From contig NZ_JAUSUA010000001.1 of assembly GCF_030813245.1 (NCBI RefSeq), positions 558,001 through 622,000 of the forward strand: a DNA stretch of 64,000 nt, in the 5' to 3' direction. Origin of the DNA: Alkalicoccobacillus murimartini. GTDB taxonomy: Bacteria > Bacillota > Bacilli > Bacillales > Bacillaceae_D. Each line of letters begins with the position of its first letter. Within the stretch, counting starts at the first letter, position 1. The translations under genes were made by a program, and so were the position numbers. Below the pieces are notes generated by a model, which had not been told where the DNA came from, did not search any database, and saw only the letters and a list, made by a program, of their open reading frames with translations. Positions 23,745 to 32,488 of the stretch are shown piece after piece.

Positions 23745-24001
23745 GTCTTCACTCATTTTCTGAATGAACAGAACGATATTACTTCCTAATGAGGCTGTCC
23801 CAGAGGATTTTTAAACATAATAAGGTTTCAGGGGTTATCAAAAACTTAGAAGAGTCTGTTAAAACAGCTAGGCAGACTAAAACAACGAATGTTCCTAAAT
23901 AAGAGCATTCGTTGTTTGTTTGATCGGAACAGTAGCGAAGGTTTCTCCTGAAGCGTTGACCAAGAGCTTATTTTAAGATGACTTTTTCAGTGGTCTCTGT
24001 T
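23745..24001. other. intergenic stretch with hairpin and IS-end-like motif
   Basis: The segment holds a hairpin at 23880-23919 (AACGAATG with CATTCGTT, then T-rich) that may end the sodF transcript. Near 23790, GAGGCTGTCCCAGAGG resembles the outer end of some Bacillus insertion sequences, but no transposase, second end or target duplication is visible. Confidence 0.4.
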
Positions 24002-24964
24002 TTAAGACGTTTTTTGCTTTAATGGAACGAGAACTTTGGTATGCTTATATGTGATATAGCTGTGTAGCATCATCCCTACAATAATGATGACAATCCCAAG
24101 CATAGCAATGCCTTGTGGTGGAGAGACGGATAGAAGTAACATTTCTCCGATAATAACAAAGATCACCTGCATTGATTGTGTTGCTTCGACTGAGGCGAGA
24201 TGTCCTTGATGGTGGCGAACGCGATTGGTTGCATAAAATAATAAAGTCGTTGCGATTACACCAGAGCTTAAACCGACAATACTCGATTGAGCAAGCTGTG
24301 AGCCTGAGGGCAACCCGCTTGTTGCATAGCCAACCCCTGCAATAATGATCCAAAAGGGGAGGCTGGCTATGGTCATACCTAGTACCCGTTGCAGTGTATC
24401 AATTCGTCCACCACATAGTTCCATCATCTTACGGTTACCAAGAGGGAATGCAAAAGCTGCAATGACAACAGGCCCGATTCCAAGTACAATTTCAATAGGA
24501 CTAAGTGTGTTCGCATTAGGAAGTTGAATGAGAATAACCCCTAATAGTATAAAAAAAGAAACGACTAAGGTCGTGAACGGGATGCTTGCTCGTTGGATCA
24601 TTCCTTCTTTTTTTATTACAAAAAAGGGAGCGAGTAATGTACCGCAAATAATCGTTAGCTGCCATGTACCAGCTAGTAACCAGCCTGGTCCGTATGAAGC
24701 GGCGAATGTAATCGGCGCGTAGAATAGCACAAATCCAACAAAGCTCCAAAGCAACCACTGTACAGGATGCTTGCTCATTTCTTTCCATAGCCCATTAAGG
24801 TTTCGGCGGAACAAGACAAGCACTAGTAAAAATGGCATCATGGAGAAAAACCTAAGAGAAGAGGACCACATCCAACTGCCACCATCCAGTTCCATCGATC
24901 GATTTAATATAAATGTCACAGCAAAAAAAGCGGAAGCAATCATACCGATAATAAGTTCTCTCAT
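24002..24964 (-). CDS. EmrE-type multidrug resistance efflux transporter (DMT superfamily)
   Basis: This 320-residue membrane protein has about ten helices in two halves. It fits the multidrug resistance efflux transporter branch of the drug/metabolite superfamily, with GMIASAFFAVTFILNRSMEL at the start, SLRFFSMMPF, and PITFAASYGPGWLLAGTWQL in the middle. Substrate is unknown; drug export is only the family name. ATG 24964 has AGCGAGGTTGCT upstream. It is divergent from an XRE/cupin regulator, which probably controls it. Confidence 0.85.
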   Translation of the reverse strand: MRELIIGMIASAFFAVTFILNRSMELDGGSWMWSSSLRFFSMMPFLLVLVLFRRNLNGLWKEMSKHPVQWLLWSFVGFVLFYAPITFAASYGPGWLLAGTWQLTIICGTLLAPFFVIKKEGMIQRASIPFTTLVVSFFILLGVILIQLPNANTLSPIEIVLGIGPVVIAAFAFPLGNRKMMELCGGRIDTLQRVLGMTIASLPFWIIIAGVGYATSGLPSGSQLAQSSIVGLSSGVIATTLLFYATNRVRHHQGHLASVEATQSMQVIFVIIGEMLLLSVSPPQGIAMLGIVIIIVGMMLHSYITYKHTKVLVPLKQKTS

Positions 24965-25052
24965 AGCAACCTCGCTTCATATAGTATAATATATAATTAG
25001 TAAATTATAATATACCATATTTATTCGTTGTTAAAAAGGAGCGTTTTAAACC

Positions 25053-25622
25053 GTGTCTACTCATAAAGATGAAAAACAGTTGGCGCACCAAATAGGTCGA
25101 ATGTTGAGAAAGGTGCGGACCGAGAAGGAATTAAGTTTGCAAGAGCTTTCTGAACAATCCTCTGTCAGTAAATTAACGTTAGGTAATATTGAAAGGGGAG
25201 AAGCGAATCCATCATTATCTGTGATTTGGAAAATCGCAAATGCACTACGAATCCCACTTTCAGCGCTTCTACAAGAATCCGACCAGATTGTAGTCTCTCG
25301 AAATCATGCGGGTAGCAGAGTGTATAGTGCTGGGGAGGTATGTTTGTTAGAACCAATGTTTGATGACCTTGTTTACGGACCTGTAGAGATTCATAGAGCG
25401 TACCTAAAACCAGATAGTACCTATTCACCAGGTGCACATCAAAGTGGTGTTGTCGAATATGTAACGGTTATGAAAGGTGAAGTAACGGTATTGATTAAAG
25501 ATCAGCCAACAGACTTATCTACATATGATGCGTTAAAGTTTGAAGGGGACGTTGAACATGCCTACGTGAATAAGAGCGAAGAAGAGGTAGTGCTACATTT
25601 TGTCATGACCTATTCAAAATAA
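25053..25622 (+). CDS. XRE family regulator with C-terminal cupin domain
   Basis: This 189-residue regulator has a helix-turn-helix at about residues 12-68 (IGRMLRKVRTEKELSLQELS, then SKLTLGNIERGEANPSLSVI). A cupin domain follows near residues 105-187 (GAHQSGVVEYVTVMKGEVTV). Such proteins sense small molecules and regulate neighbouring transporters or metabolism. It starts with GTG 25053 after AAGGAG. The 88-base divergent gap to the EmrE-type gene is very AT-rich and holds an imperfect inverted repeat (GTATAATATATAATT and TAAATTATAATATAC), a likely operator. Confidence 0.9.
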   Translation: MSTHKDEKQLAHQIGRMLRKVRTEKELSLQELSEQSSVSKLTLGNIERGEANPSLSVIWKIANALRIPLSALLQESDQIVVSRNHAGSRVYSAGEVCLLEPMFDDLVYGPVEIHRAYLKPDSTYSPGAHQSGVVEYVTVMKGEVTVLIKDQPTDLSTYDALKFEGDVEHAYVNKSEEEVVLHFVMTYSK

Positions 25623-25628
25623 GATTAC

Positions 25629-25663
25629 AAAACGCTGAAGAGGTTAATCTCTTCAGCGTTTTG
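25629..25663. terminator. bidirectional terminator
   Basis: AAAACGCTGAAGAG and CTCTTCAGCGTTTT form a perfect 14-base stem between two convergent genes, with A and T flanks on both sides. Confidence 0.93.
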
Positions 25664-25671
25664 TCTGTGTA

Positions 25672-27135
25672 TTAAAGAATTGGAGATAAAAGTCTGGATA
25701 TGGATTCTTTGAAGCGTATGGTTTTTGAGCGTTGCTCGTAAGATTCCCACGTAAATAATTTGGATAGCTTCAAATCCTCATCAAATTTCGTTAACAGCTT
25801 TTCAGCCGTTTCTTTCTCATAGATAAAGGCGTTCACTTCAAAGTTGAGCTTAAAGCTACGCATATCAATATTAGCTGTACCAACTGAGCTGATCTTCCGG
25901 TCTACAATTAGCGTTTTCGCATGAATGAAGCCATTTTCATACGTATATACTTTTGCTCCTACTTTTAATAGTTCCCCAACATGGGAAGTAGTTGCCCAGT
26001 ATACAAACATATGATCAGGTTTATTTGGAATAATGATTTGAACATTGATTCCACTCAGACAAGCAACTTTTAACGCATCGAGCAGCGTTTGATCAGGAAT
26101 AAAATAAGGGGTCTGAATATAAATCGATTCCTGAGCCATCATAATCATTTTTAAATAACCGCTTTTGATTTGCTCCCACTCAGAATCAGGTCCACTGGAT
26201 ACAATCTGAATCGCTGTTGAGCCTGTTTCCTCAATTGTAGGGAAATAGTGATCCTCATATGAAATATGGTACCGTTTAGAGGCTTGATTCCAATCTAAAA
26301 TAAATCGAGTTTGAATGGAATGAACAGCAGGGCCAATAATTCGAAGATGTGTATCTCTCCAATACCCGAACTTTTTACTTTTACCAAGGTATTCGTCTCC
26401 AACATTAAATCCCCCAACATAACCTAGATGACCATCAATATTAATGAGCTTACGATGGTTGCGATAATTGAGCCTAAGGTTAATTGGTGAGAACTTTGAA
26501 GGGAAGAAGACGCCGATTTCACCGCCAGCTGCTTCTAAATCTGCAAGGTGCTTATGTTTTAACTGTCTTGAGCCGAGGTCATCATACAGAAAGCGTACCT
26601 TTACTCCTTGTTGCGCCTTTTCTGTTAAAGCCTGAATGACTTCCTTACCAAGTGTATCATTGCGGAATATATAATATTGCATATGAATAAAGAATTTGGC
26701 TTCGCGAATATCTTTCAAGAGCTGATCAAATTTTTCTTTGCCATCTGTAAAAATATCAACTTTATTTTGCTTCGTTAAAACAGCATCATTATTAATCAGC
26801 AGCATGTAGATAAGGTCACGGCTTTCATCTACCATTGGTTCATTAAATGAGAAGTCAGGATCGATGATCTGCTCCTTTTGTTCTTCAATTAAACTTTCGA
26901 TCCCAATCTTTTGTATGCCTTCCCACTCAAACATTTTCCTTCTTGTTAACGTTTGGCCAATTAAAAGATAGATAATGAATCCGACAAAGGGAATAAAATA
27001 CAAAACGAGAAGCCACGCCCACGTTGAGGTGGCATCCTTTCTTTCGATAAAAATGAGAACGACTGCTAGAAGAAGGTTCACGATAAATAATATAACCGCA
27101 AGAATTGTGAGGATATTGAGTTCAATTGTCAGCAT
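25672..27135 (-). CDS. cls: cardiolipin synthase
   Basis: This membrane enzyme joins two phosphatidylglycerols into cardiolipin. It has 487 residues. Two N-terminal helices come first, then two phospholipase D domains, each with an HKD-type motif: HRKLINIDGHLGYVGGFN in the first and HAKTLIVDRKISSVGTANID in the second. GGCAGGTATGCGTA precedes ATG 27135. It lies just downstream of the ubiB-like gene on the same strand, both being membrane-lipid related. Confidence 0.95.
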   Translation of the reverse strand: MLTIELNILTILAVILFIVNLLLAVVLIFIERKDATSTWAWLLVLYFIPFVGFIIYLLIGQTLTRRKMFEWEGIQKIGIESLIEEQKEQIIDPDFSFNEPMVDESRDLIYMLLINNDAVLTKQNKVDIFTDGKEKFDQLLKDIREAKFFIHMQYYIFRNDTLGKEVIQALTEKAQQGVKVRFLYDDLGSRQLKHKHLADLEAAGGEIGVFFPSKFSPINLRLNYRNHRKLINIDGHLGYVGGFNVGDEYLGKSKKFGYWRDTHLRIIGPAVHSIQTRFILDWNQASKRYHISYEDHYFPTIEETGSTAIQIVSSGPDSEWEQIKSGYLKMIMMAQESIYIQTPYFIPDQTLLDALKVACLSGINVQIIIPNKPDHMFVYWATTSHVGELLKVGAKVYTYENGFIHAKTLIVDRKISSVGTANIDMRSFKLNFEVNAFIYEKETAEKLLTKFDEDLKLSKLFTWESYEQRSKTIRFKESISRLLSPIL

Positions 27136-27171
27136 TACGCATACCTGCCGTATTCAAATTTTGTGTATAAG

Positions 27172-28833
27172 CTAAAACCGTCCTGACCGGATAATGGAAT
27201 AGATGATCCATATAAACATTAATATGGCAATAACAAATCCTATCTCAATCGCAGGGAGCTGGAGCAGAATCGTTGGTTCACTGGTAAGTGAGGCACCCAC
27301 AATAATACCTACCATAATGATACTAAATGACATTAATACAATGGCAAAGGCGACCTTATTGCTTACTTTATCAATCTTGTTAATTAATCGATCCACTTCA
27401 GGTACAGAAATTTCCACTTTTACTTTTCCGTGATGGACCGATTTTGTCAGTGCTCTTAACTCACGAGGAAAGTCCCGTAGGAGTTCAATCGAATCAACCA
27501 CTTCATTTTTAAACAAGGACGATAATCTACGTGGGTCATAGCGCTCTTTAATTAAAGTCCGTCCAAATGGTTCAATCAAATCCATAATACGAAGATCTGG
27601 ATCAAGAGAGGATACAATTCGTTCTACTGATAATAAAGACTTACCCAGAATCGTTAAGTCAGAAGGGACTTTACATTGATGCTTGTTGGCCACAGCAAAT
27701 AAGTCTTGAACAGCTTCTCCTAAGCTGATCTCACTTATAGGAAGATCATAATACCGAAGGCGTAAAGCGTCTAAATCATCTCGAAGTAATTCTTGGTTCA
27801 CGTGATCTTGCACAATATTTGTATTTTTTAATGCTTTTAATACTTTATCCGTATGTCGGCTTTTTAGACCAATAACAAGTAAAGCAAGATTTTGACGCAT
27901 CTCTGTCGACAATCTACCGACCATACCGAAATCAATGAGAGCTATTTTTCCATCTTTCTTCACAAAAATATTGCCCGGATGTGGATCCCCGTGAAAAAAT
28001 CCATGAACAAAAATTTGCTGAAACAACCCGTTTGCAAAATTCTCTGCTACCTCACTTGGGTTGTACCCATCTTCTTCCCTAATTGAGGTAATCTTAACCC
28101 CTTCTATATATGCGATGGTAAGAATTCGTTTGGTTGAAAAATCTTTGTACACTTCAGGTACCTCAACATATTTATCATCCTCGGATTGCCTAAGAATACG
28201 TTCAGTATTCTGTGCTTCTTCTCGATAGTTCATCTCCAACTTTAAGGCTTCAGCAAATTCATGAAAGACATCGAGTAAGTTAAACCGTTTTGCCCAAATT
28301 AATCGCTCCTCTGCAAGACCAATTAAATCTTCAAGAATCGCTAAGTCGGTTAAAACTAACTTCTCAATTTGAGGACGTCTTATCTTAACGACAACCTTTT
28401 CACCGGTTGGCAGTTCTGCTCTATGTACTTGGCCAATTGATGCCGCCGCAATGGGCTCTTCATCAAAGCTATGAAAAATCTCATGTAGAGGTGCGCGCAG
28501 GTCTTCTTCAATGATCGCCTTTACGTCTTTATAAGGAAAGGGAGGCACATGATCCTGTAATTTGGTTAATTCATTTATTAGATAGTCCGGAAAAATATCT
28601 GATCGAGTACTTGCCACTTGACCAAGTTTAATAAACGTTGGCCCTAATTCCTCTAGGAGCAACCTAAGTCTCTCGGCTGTAGATCGATAATATTTCGCAT
28701 CTTTCTTCTTTTTGGGGGAGCGCACAAAATCAAGCAACCCAAGATCGCGGACAAGATGTCCAAATCCATAATGGAAGAGGGCAGTAAGAATATCTTGATA
28801 ACGCTGGATATAGCGTATTCGTTTTTTAATCAT
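27172..28833 (-). CDS. UbiB/AarF/ABC1 family atypical kinase
   Basis: This 553-residue protein belongs to the UbiB (ABC1/ADCK) atypical kinase family. The family's KxGQ motif is visible in FIKLGQVASTRSD, the Ala-rich loop as PIAAASIGQVHRAE, and the metal site in HGDPHPGNIF and ALIDFGMVG. Two C-terminal hydrophobic helices anchor it in the membrane. UbiB members support quinone biosynthesis or lipid homeostasis; in a menaquinone-using Bacillus the precise role is unknown. ATG 28833 follows GGAGGAGAACGGTTC; an upstream frame extension is rejected. Confidence 0.92.
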   Translation of the reverse strand: MIKKRIRYIQRYQDILTALFHYGFGHLVRDLGLLDFVRSPKKKKDAKYYRSTAERLRLLLEELGPTFIKLGQVASTRSDIFPDYLINELTKLQDHVPPFPYKDVKAIIEEDLRAPLHEIFHSFDEEPIAAASIGQVHRAELPTGEKVVVKIRRPQIEKLVLTDLAILEDLIGLAEERLIWAKRFNLLDVFHEFAEALKLEMNYREEAQNTERILRQSEDDKYVEVPEVYKDFSTKRILTIAYIEGVKITSIREEDGYNPSEVAENFANGLFQQIFVHGFFHGDPHPGNIFVKKDGKIALIDFGMVGRLSTEMRQNLALLVIGLKSRHTDKVLKALKNTNIVQDHVNQELLRDDLDALRLRYYDLPISEISLGEAVQDLFAVANKHQCKVPSDLTILGKSLLSVERIVSSLDPDLRIMDLIEPFGRTLIKERYDPRRLSSLFKNEVVDSIELLRDFPRELRALTKSVHHGKVKVEISVPEVDRLINKIDKVSNKVAFAIVLMSFSIIMVGIIVGASLTSEPTILLQLPAIEIGFVIAILMFIWIIYSIIRSGRF

Positions 28834-28940
28834 GAACCGTTCTCCTCCAACTGCCTGATTATTCATATAGACGGAAACGCAAAGCGGCGGTTCCTATAAA
28901 AGAGCCGCCATTTTGGTGTCTACATAAAGTTTCCGTGTAG

Positions 28941-29240
28941 TTATTTTGGGTCGGCCTGTTCTAATTCTCTAATTCTACGTTCTAGAGCAGCAACCTCTTC
29001 TTTTGTCGCAATATGCATGGAATCTAGAACTTGTTTTACTCGTTCTTGTACAATTCCTTCAATTTGTTTTTGAGTTTGGGAACCTTTTTCAACTAGCTCA
29101 TCCACAAGATTGGAAGATTCTGATCGTCTGATCTCGCCTTTTTTGACTAATTCGTCTACCGCTTTTTCAATCTGTTCTTTGCTTGTAACGGCAGCACCTA
29201 AACCAAGTGAATAAACATTATTTAATAAACTTCTAACCAT
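28941..29240 (-). CDS. phasin-like coiled-coil protein
   Basis: This 99-residue protein resembles the polyhydroxyalkanoate phasin/regulator (PhaF-type) helical family often found beside ubiB-like kinases in Bacillus. ATG 29240 follows AGGAGGAATGTACGT. It begins MVRSLLNNVYSLGLGAAVTS and then is a long charged helix (VDELVKKGEIRRSESSNLVD) with heptad-like spacing. No PHA synthase gene is in the window, so a storage-granule role is not supported here. A weak hairpin at 28882-28911 may end the transcript. Confidence 0.78.
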   Translation of the reverse strand: MVRSLLNNVYSLGLGAAVTSKEQIEKAVDELVKKGEIRRSESSNLVDELVEKGSQTQKQIEGIVQERVKQVLDSMHIATKEEVAALERRIRELEQADPK

Positions 29241-29356
29241 ACGTACATTCCTCCTGGTTACTTTCAAATTTTGACGAGATTTGTAAGGTATCTCTTTCCT
29301 ATACTACCTTATTCTAAGCGAAAATTAAATCATAAGCTTTTATAAAAATGATGTGA

Positions 29357-30058
29357 CTACTTGGATTCAACGCTCATTGAATAAGTTTGAATATGAAGTG
29401 CTTCACCATCAATCCATTCTGCGTACAAAATATTCTTAGGATCTGGTATCCCTTGTCTAGTAATTTCATCATAAAGCCATTTGTTAGTTAGGTTAGCTAA
29501 CTGAATATTATTCGATGAAATTTCTCCATCAAGAATCAAAAGCAAAGGCAGTGGTCTGGCGCTTGGTTTCACATTAAGCTCTTGATTTGTAGGAGTATCA
29601 TATGCGTGTTTTTTTATAATGGTTATTTTTCCATCTGTCTCTAAAATGCCATGCTCAATTTCCTTTAGAGAAAACGTACCCTTATCGCGAATCAAATGTT
29701 GAAGCTGATTTAAATCTAATTTATTTTTTTTTAATTCTTCAAAATTTACTTGTCCTTTATAAATAATAATCGAAGGGCTTCCTTCAAGTAAGGAACGACT
29801 TCTTCGGATTTTCTGTGTGAGTAGTTCGATAAGATAGATGAGTGTTCCCCAAATAGAGATGGCGACTAACACCCTCATTAATCCCACATCAGCATCATAG
29901 ATTGCATTCCCCACTAGTTCACCTACAACCAAAGCTGAGACAAAGTCAAAGGGAGAGAGCTGAGACAACTGATTCTTACCGAGAATTTTAGTAAGTAATA
30001 ATAATGCAAAAAAACCAACAATCAGTTCAATCGCAAGGGATCCATATGTTGAATTCAT
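29357..30058 (-). CDS. DUF421 (YetF-like) membrane protein
   Basis: This 233-residue protein has about three N-terminal helices with the DUF421 motif LGKNQLSQLSPFDFVSALVV. A soluble C-terminal part follows, containing SPSIIIYKGQVNFEELKKNK and the RDKGTFSLKEIEHGILETDG element. The family is widespread in spore formers, and in spoVA2-type operons a DUF421 protein forms part of the germinant channel module. It is divergent from the spoVAC cluster here. A second copy lies at 32485-33207. Confidence 0.88.
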   Translation of the reverse strand: MNSTYGSLAIELIVGFFALLLLTKILGKNQLSQLSPFDFVSALVVGELVGNAIYDADVGLMRVLVAISIWGTLIYLIELLTQKIRRSRSLLEGSPSIIIYKGQVNFEELKKNKLDLNQLQHLIRDKGTFSLKEIEHGILETDGKITIIKKHAYDTPTNQELNVKPSARPLPLLLILDGEISSNNIQLANLTNKWLYDEITRQGIPDPKNILYAEWIDGEALHIQTYSMSVESK

Positions 30059-30146
30059 TTAGAATTAGTTCCTTTCATGTCTTTGGCTGTTGTTTAGTCT
30101 AGGCCAAAAAATCAGTCTCTATCCAAAGAAATAAGTACAAGATGTT

Positions 30147-30177
30147 GTAATAAAATCTGCAAGTATTTCTCATCCTA
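30147..30177 (+). promoter_or_regulatory. possible sigma-G promoter for the spoVA cluster
   Basis: GTAATA (-35, 4 of 6 to TGAATA) lies 18 bases before CATCCTA (-10, 6 of 7 to CATACTA). The position, 43 bases before the lipoprotein gene, fits forespore expression of spoVA genes. The match is moderate. Confidence 0.4.
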
Positions 30178-30219
30178 AGAGAATCAATGCAAGCTTCGAT
30201 GAAAAGAAGGGTGGAAGAC

Positions 30220-30651
30220 ATGATTAGGATTGCTCAGATCGTTTCATTATGCGTAGTACTTATTTTGACGGGTTGTGGGGGAGCCAAAGAGGTCAAACCG
30301 TTATCCGTAGGAGAAGTTGAAGCTGTCCAAAGTCAAGCAGAGGCAGATCAAGCTAAACAAATCGTTATGGAGATGGAAGAAGTGATTGATGTAAAAGGTG
30401 TTCAATTCGCTCATCTATTATTTCTCGCTCCGGAAGTTAAGCAATTCGATCGAATGAAGCTAAAGCATGTGAGACAAGAGGCCTTTAAAAAAGTGAAGGA
30501 TGAGTTTCCTGAGTCAAAGGTTCATGTATCTACAGATAAAAAAATATACATGGAGCTAGAAAAACTAGAAAAGCAGTTATACGACGGTGATATCAAGGCA
30601 GAGGAATTAAAGAAGAAATTAATGAAATTAGAAGAAGACATGAAAGGATAG
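30220..30651 (+). CDS. YhcN/YlaJ family sporulation lipoprotein
   Basis: This 143-residue lipoprotein starts at ATG 30220 behind AGAAGGGTGGAAGAC; upstream starts lack a site. The signal peptide ends in LILTGCGG. The mature part fits the YhcN/YlaJ domain, with IVMEMEEVIDVKGVQFAHLL and HVSTDKKIYMELEKLEKQL. Family members are found in the spore inner membrane. It heads the plus-strand spoVAC-AD-AE cluster with only a nine-base gap, so a spore channel accessory role is inferred. Confidence 0.85.
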   Translation: MIRIAQIVSLCVVLILTGCGGAKEVKPLSVGEVEAVQSQAEADQAKQIVMEMEEVIDVKGVQFAHLLFLAPEVKQFDRMKLKHVRQEAFKKVKDEFPESKVHVSTDKKIYMELEKLEKQLYDGDIKAEELKKKLMKLEEDMKG

Positions 30652-30659
30652 ATAAACAA

Positions 30660-31124
30660 ATGGCAAAAAAACAACCGTCACCTGAACAACAGCAGTATCA
30701 AAAGCTAGCCAAAAAACACGAGAAAAAAAGACCAGTATTAATGAATTGTATTCGTGCCTTTTTAGTCGGAGGTTTCATCTGCATTATTGGACAAGCCATC
30801 ACTATTTTCTTTTATACTTTTTTTGACTTCACCGAAAAAACAGCTGGAAATCCAACGGTCGCAGTGTTGATTCTCATTTCTACATTATTAACAGGCTTTG
30901 GTGTATACGATCGATTCGCTCAGTTCTCAGGGGCAGGTACAGCTGTGCCAGTAACGGGATTTGCTAACTCTATTGCTTCTGCCGCCATTGAACATAGAAC
31001 AGAAGGATATGTCCTAGGGGTAGGAGGAAATATGTTCAAACTGGCAGGGTCTGTGATTGTGTTTGGGACCGTTTCCGCCTTCTTTGTAGCGATTATAAAA
31101 ACTCTGATTCAAGGGGGGCTCTAG
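30660..31124 (+). CDS. spoVAC: stage V sporulation protein AC
   Basis: This 154-residue spore inner-membrane protein belongs to the channel that moves dipicolinic acid. It has a charged N-terminus (MAKKQPSPEQQQYQKLAKKH) and four hydrophobic segments. Family motifs include LVGGFICIIGQAI and FGVYDRFAQFSGAGTAVPVT. It directly abuts spoVAD. In B. subtilis SpoVAC behaves as a mechanosensitive pore. Confidence 0.95.
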   Translation: MAKKQPSPEQQQYQKLAKKHEKKRPVLMNCIRAFLVGGFICIIGQAITIFFYTFFDFTEKTAGNPTVAVLILISTLLTGFGVYDRFAQFSGAGTAVPVTGFANSIASAAIEHRTEGYVLGVGGNMFKLAGSVIVFGTVSAFFVAIIKTLIQGGL

Positions 31125-32141
31125 ATGCTGATCGGTCAACAGAGCTGGATATTTGAAACAAAACCAGTTATACGCTCAACAGCGACTATAGGAGGACCTT
31201 TTGAAGCAAAGGGACGTTTAACTGATGAATTTGATCTGCTTCACGATAATTTGTGGATGGGCCAGGATTCGTATGAAAAAGCGCAAACTGTATTAATTGA
31301 GCAGGCGTGTGAAACAGCCATTCAAAAAGGCGGGTTAAAAAAAGAGCAGATACAATTTATGTTATCGGGTGATTTGGTTAATCAGCTCACTCCATCAACG
31401 TTTGCCGGAAGAAGTCTTAAGATTCCTTATTTAGGGTTGTTCGGCGCATGTTCAACTTCGATGGAAGGATTAGCCATGGCTGCGTATTTGGTTCATACAA
31501 AGGGGGCTAATCATGTAGTTGCTGTTGCATCAAGTCACAATGCAGCAACTGAAAAGCAGTTTCGGTATCCAACTGAATACGGAGGGCAAAAACCGCCAAC
31601 CTCTCAATGGACTGTAACAGCAGCTGGTGCAGCTGTTGTTTCAAATGAAGGTAATGGACCGAGAGTGACGTCGGCAACGATTGGACGCATCATCGATATG
31701 GGGCTCTCTGATCCATTTAATATGGGGGCTGCTATGGCTCCTGCAGCAGTGGACACGTTAGAGGCTCATTTTCGAGATACAAAAACTAGTCCTGAGGATT
31801 ATGATCTTATTGTCAGTGGAGATTTAGGTGAAATTGGATTAGCCATTGCTAAAGAATTATGTGAGCAAAAAGGAATCAAATTAAAAGAAAATCAATTCAA
31901 AGATTGTGGGCTCATGATTTATCGTGAAGGCCAGCCAGTTCTCGCTGGAGCAAGTGGACCGGGCTGTTCAGCCGTGGTTACATACGGGCATCTTCTAAAT
32001 CGGATGAAGCAGGGTGAGTTGAACCGAATTCTCGTCATTGCGACTGGCGCTTTGTTGTCCCCTTTATCGTTTCAGCAAAAAGAATCGATTCCGTGTATCG
32101 CGCATGCTGTTTCGATTGAAGCGGCGGAGGTGAGAGTATGA
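31125..32141 (+). CDS. spoVAD: stage V sporulation protein AD
   Basis: This 338-residue protein has a thiolase-like fold and binds dipicolinic acid for import into the spore. The thiolase-type Cys lies in GLFGACSTSMEGLAMAAYLV, and the C-terminal SGPGCSAVVTYGHLL is typical of SpoVAD. GGGGGGCTCTAG precedes the ATG. It overlaps spoVAE by four bases, so the three spoVA genes form one operon. Confidence 0.96.
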   Translation: MLIGQQSWIFETKPVIRSTATIGGPFEAKGRLTDEFDLLHDNLWMGQDSYEKAQTVLIEQACETAIQKGGLKKEQIQFMLSGDLVNQLTPSTFAGRSLKIPYLGLFGACSTSMEGLAMAAYLVHTKGANHVVAVASSHNAATEKQFRYPTEYGGQKPPTSQWTVTAAGAAVVSNEGNGPRVTSATIGRIIDMGLSDPFNMGAAMAPAAVDTLEAHFRDTKTSPEDYDLIVSGDLGEIGLAIAKELCEQKGIKLKENQFKDCGLMIYREGQPVLAGASGPGCSAVVTYGHLLNRMKQGELNRILVIATGALLSPLSFQQKESIPCIAHAVSIEAAEVRV

Positions 32142-32488
32142 TTTTTCTTTGGGCGTTTCTTGTAGGGGGCTTAATCTGTGTGATTGGTCAGCTGCTCATG
32201 GATGTGGGTGGTTTAACCCCAGCTCATACAATGTCAGCTTTGGTCGTAAGTGGCGCCGTCTTAAACGGGTTTGGCGTATATGATCGTTTAATTGATTTTG
32301 CTGGCGCCGGAGTAACGGTTCCTATTACAAGCTTTGGGAATTCGTTAGTCCAAGGAGCCATGAACGAAGTAGAGCAAAATGGAATCATTGGAGTGTTGAC
32401 TGGAATCTTTGAGGTGACTAGTGCCGGTATATCAGCTGCCATCATTTTTGGATTTTTAGCTTCGCTAGTATTTAAACCAAAAGGTTAA
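32138..32488 (+). CDS. spoVAEB: stage V sporulation protein AEb
   Basis: This 116-residue membrane protein is a SpoVA channel subunit and a shorter relative of SpoVAC, with shared motifs LVGGLICVIGQLL, FGVYDRLIDFAGAGVTVPIT and a final hydrophobic pair of helices. GGAGGTGAGAGT precedes the ATG. Its stop overlaps the end of a convergent DUF421 gene by four bases. Confidence 0.95.
   Translation: MIFLWAFLVGGLICVIGQLLMDVGGLTPAHTMSALVVSGAVLNGFGVYDRLIDFAGAGVTVPITSFGNSLVQGAMNEVEQNGIIGVLTGIFEVTSAGISAAIIFGFLASLVFKPKG

Noticed and set aside
23785-23805. Possible insertion-sequence end (GAGGCTGTCCCA)
   Set aside because: No transposase remnant, second inverted repeat or target duplication was found.
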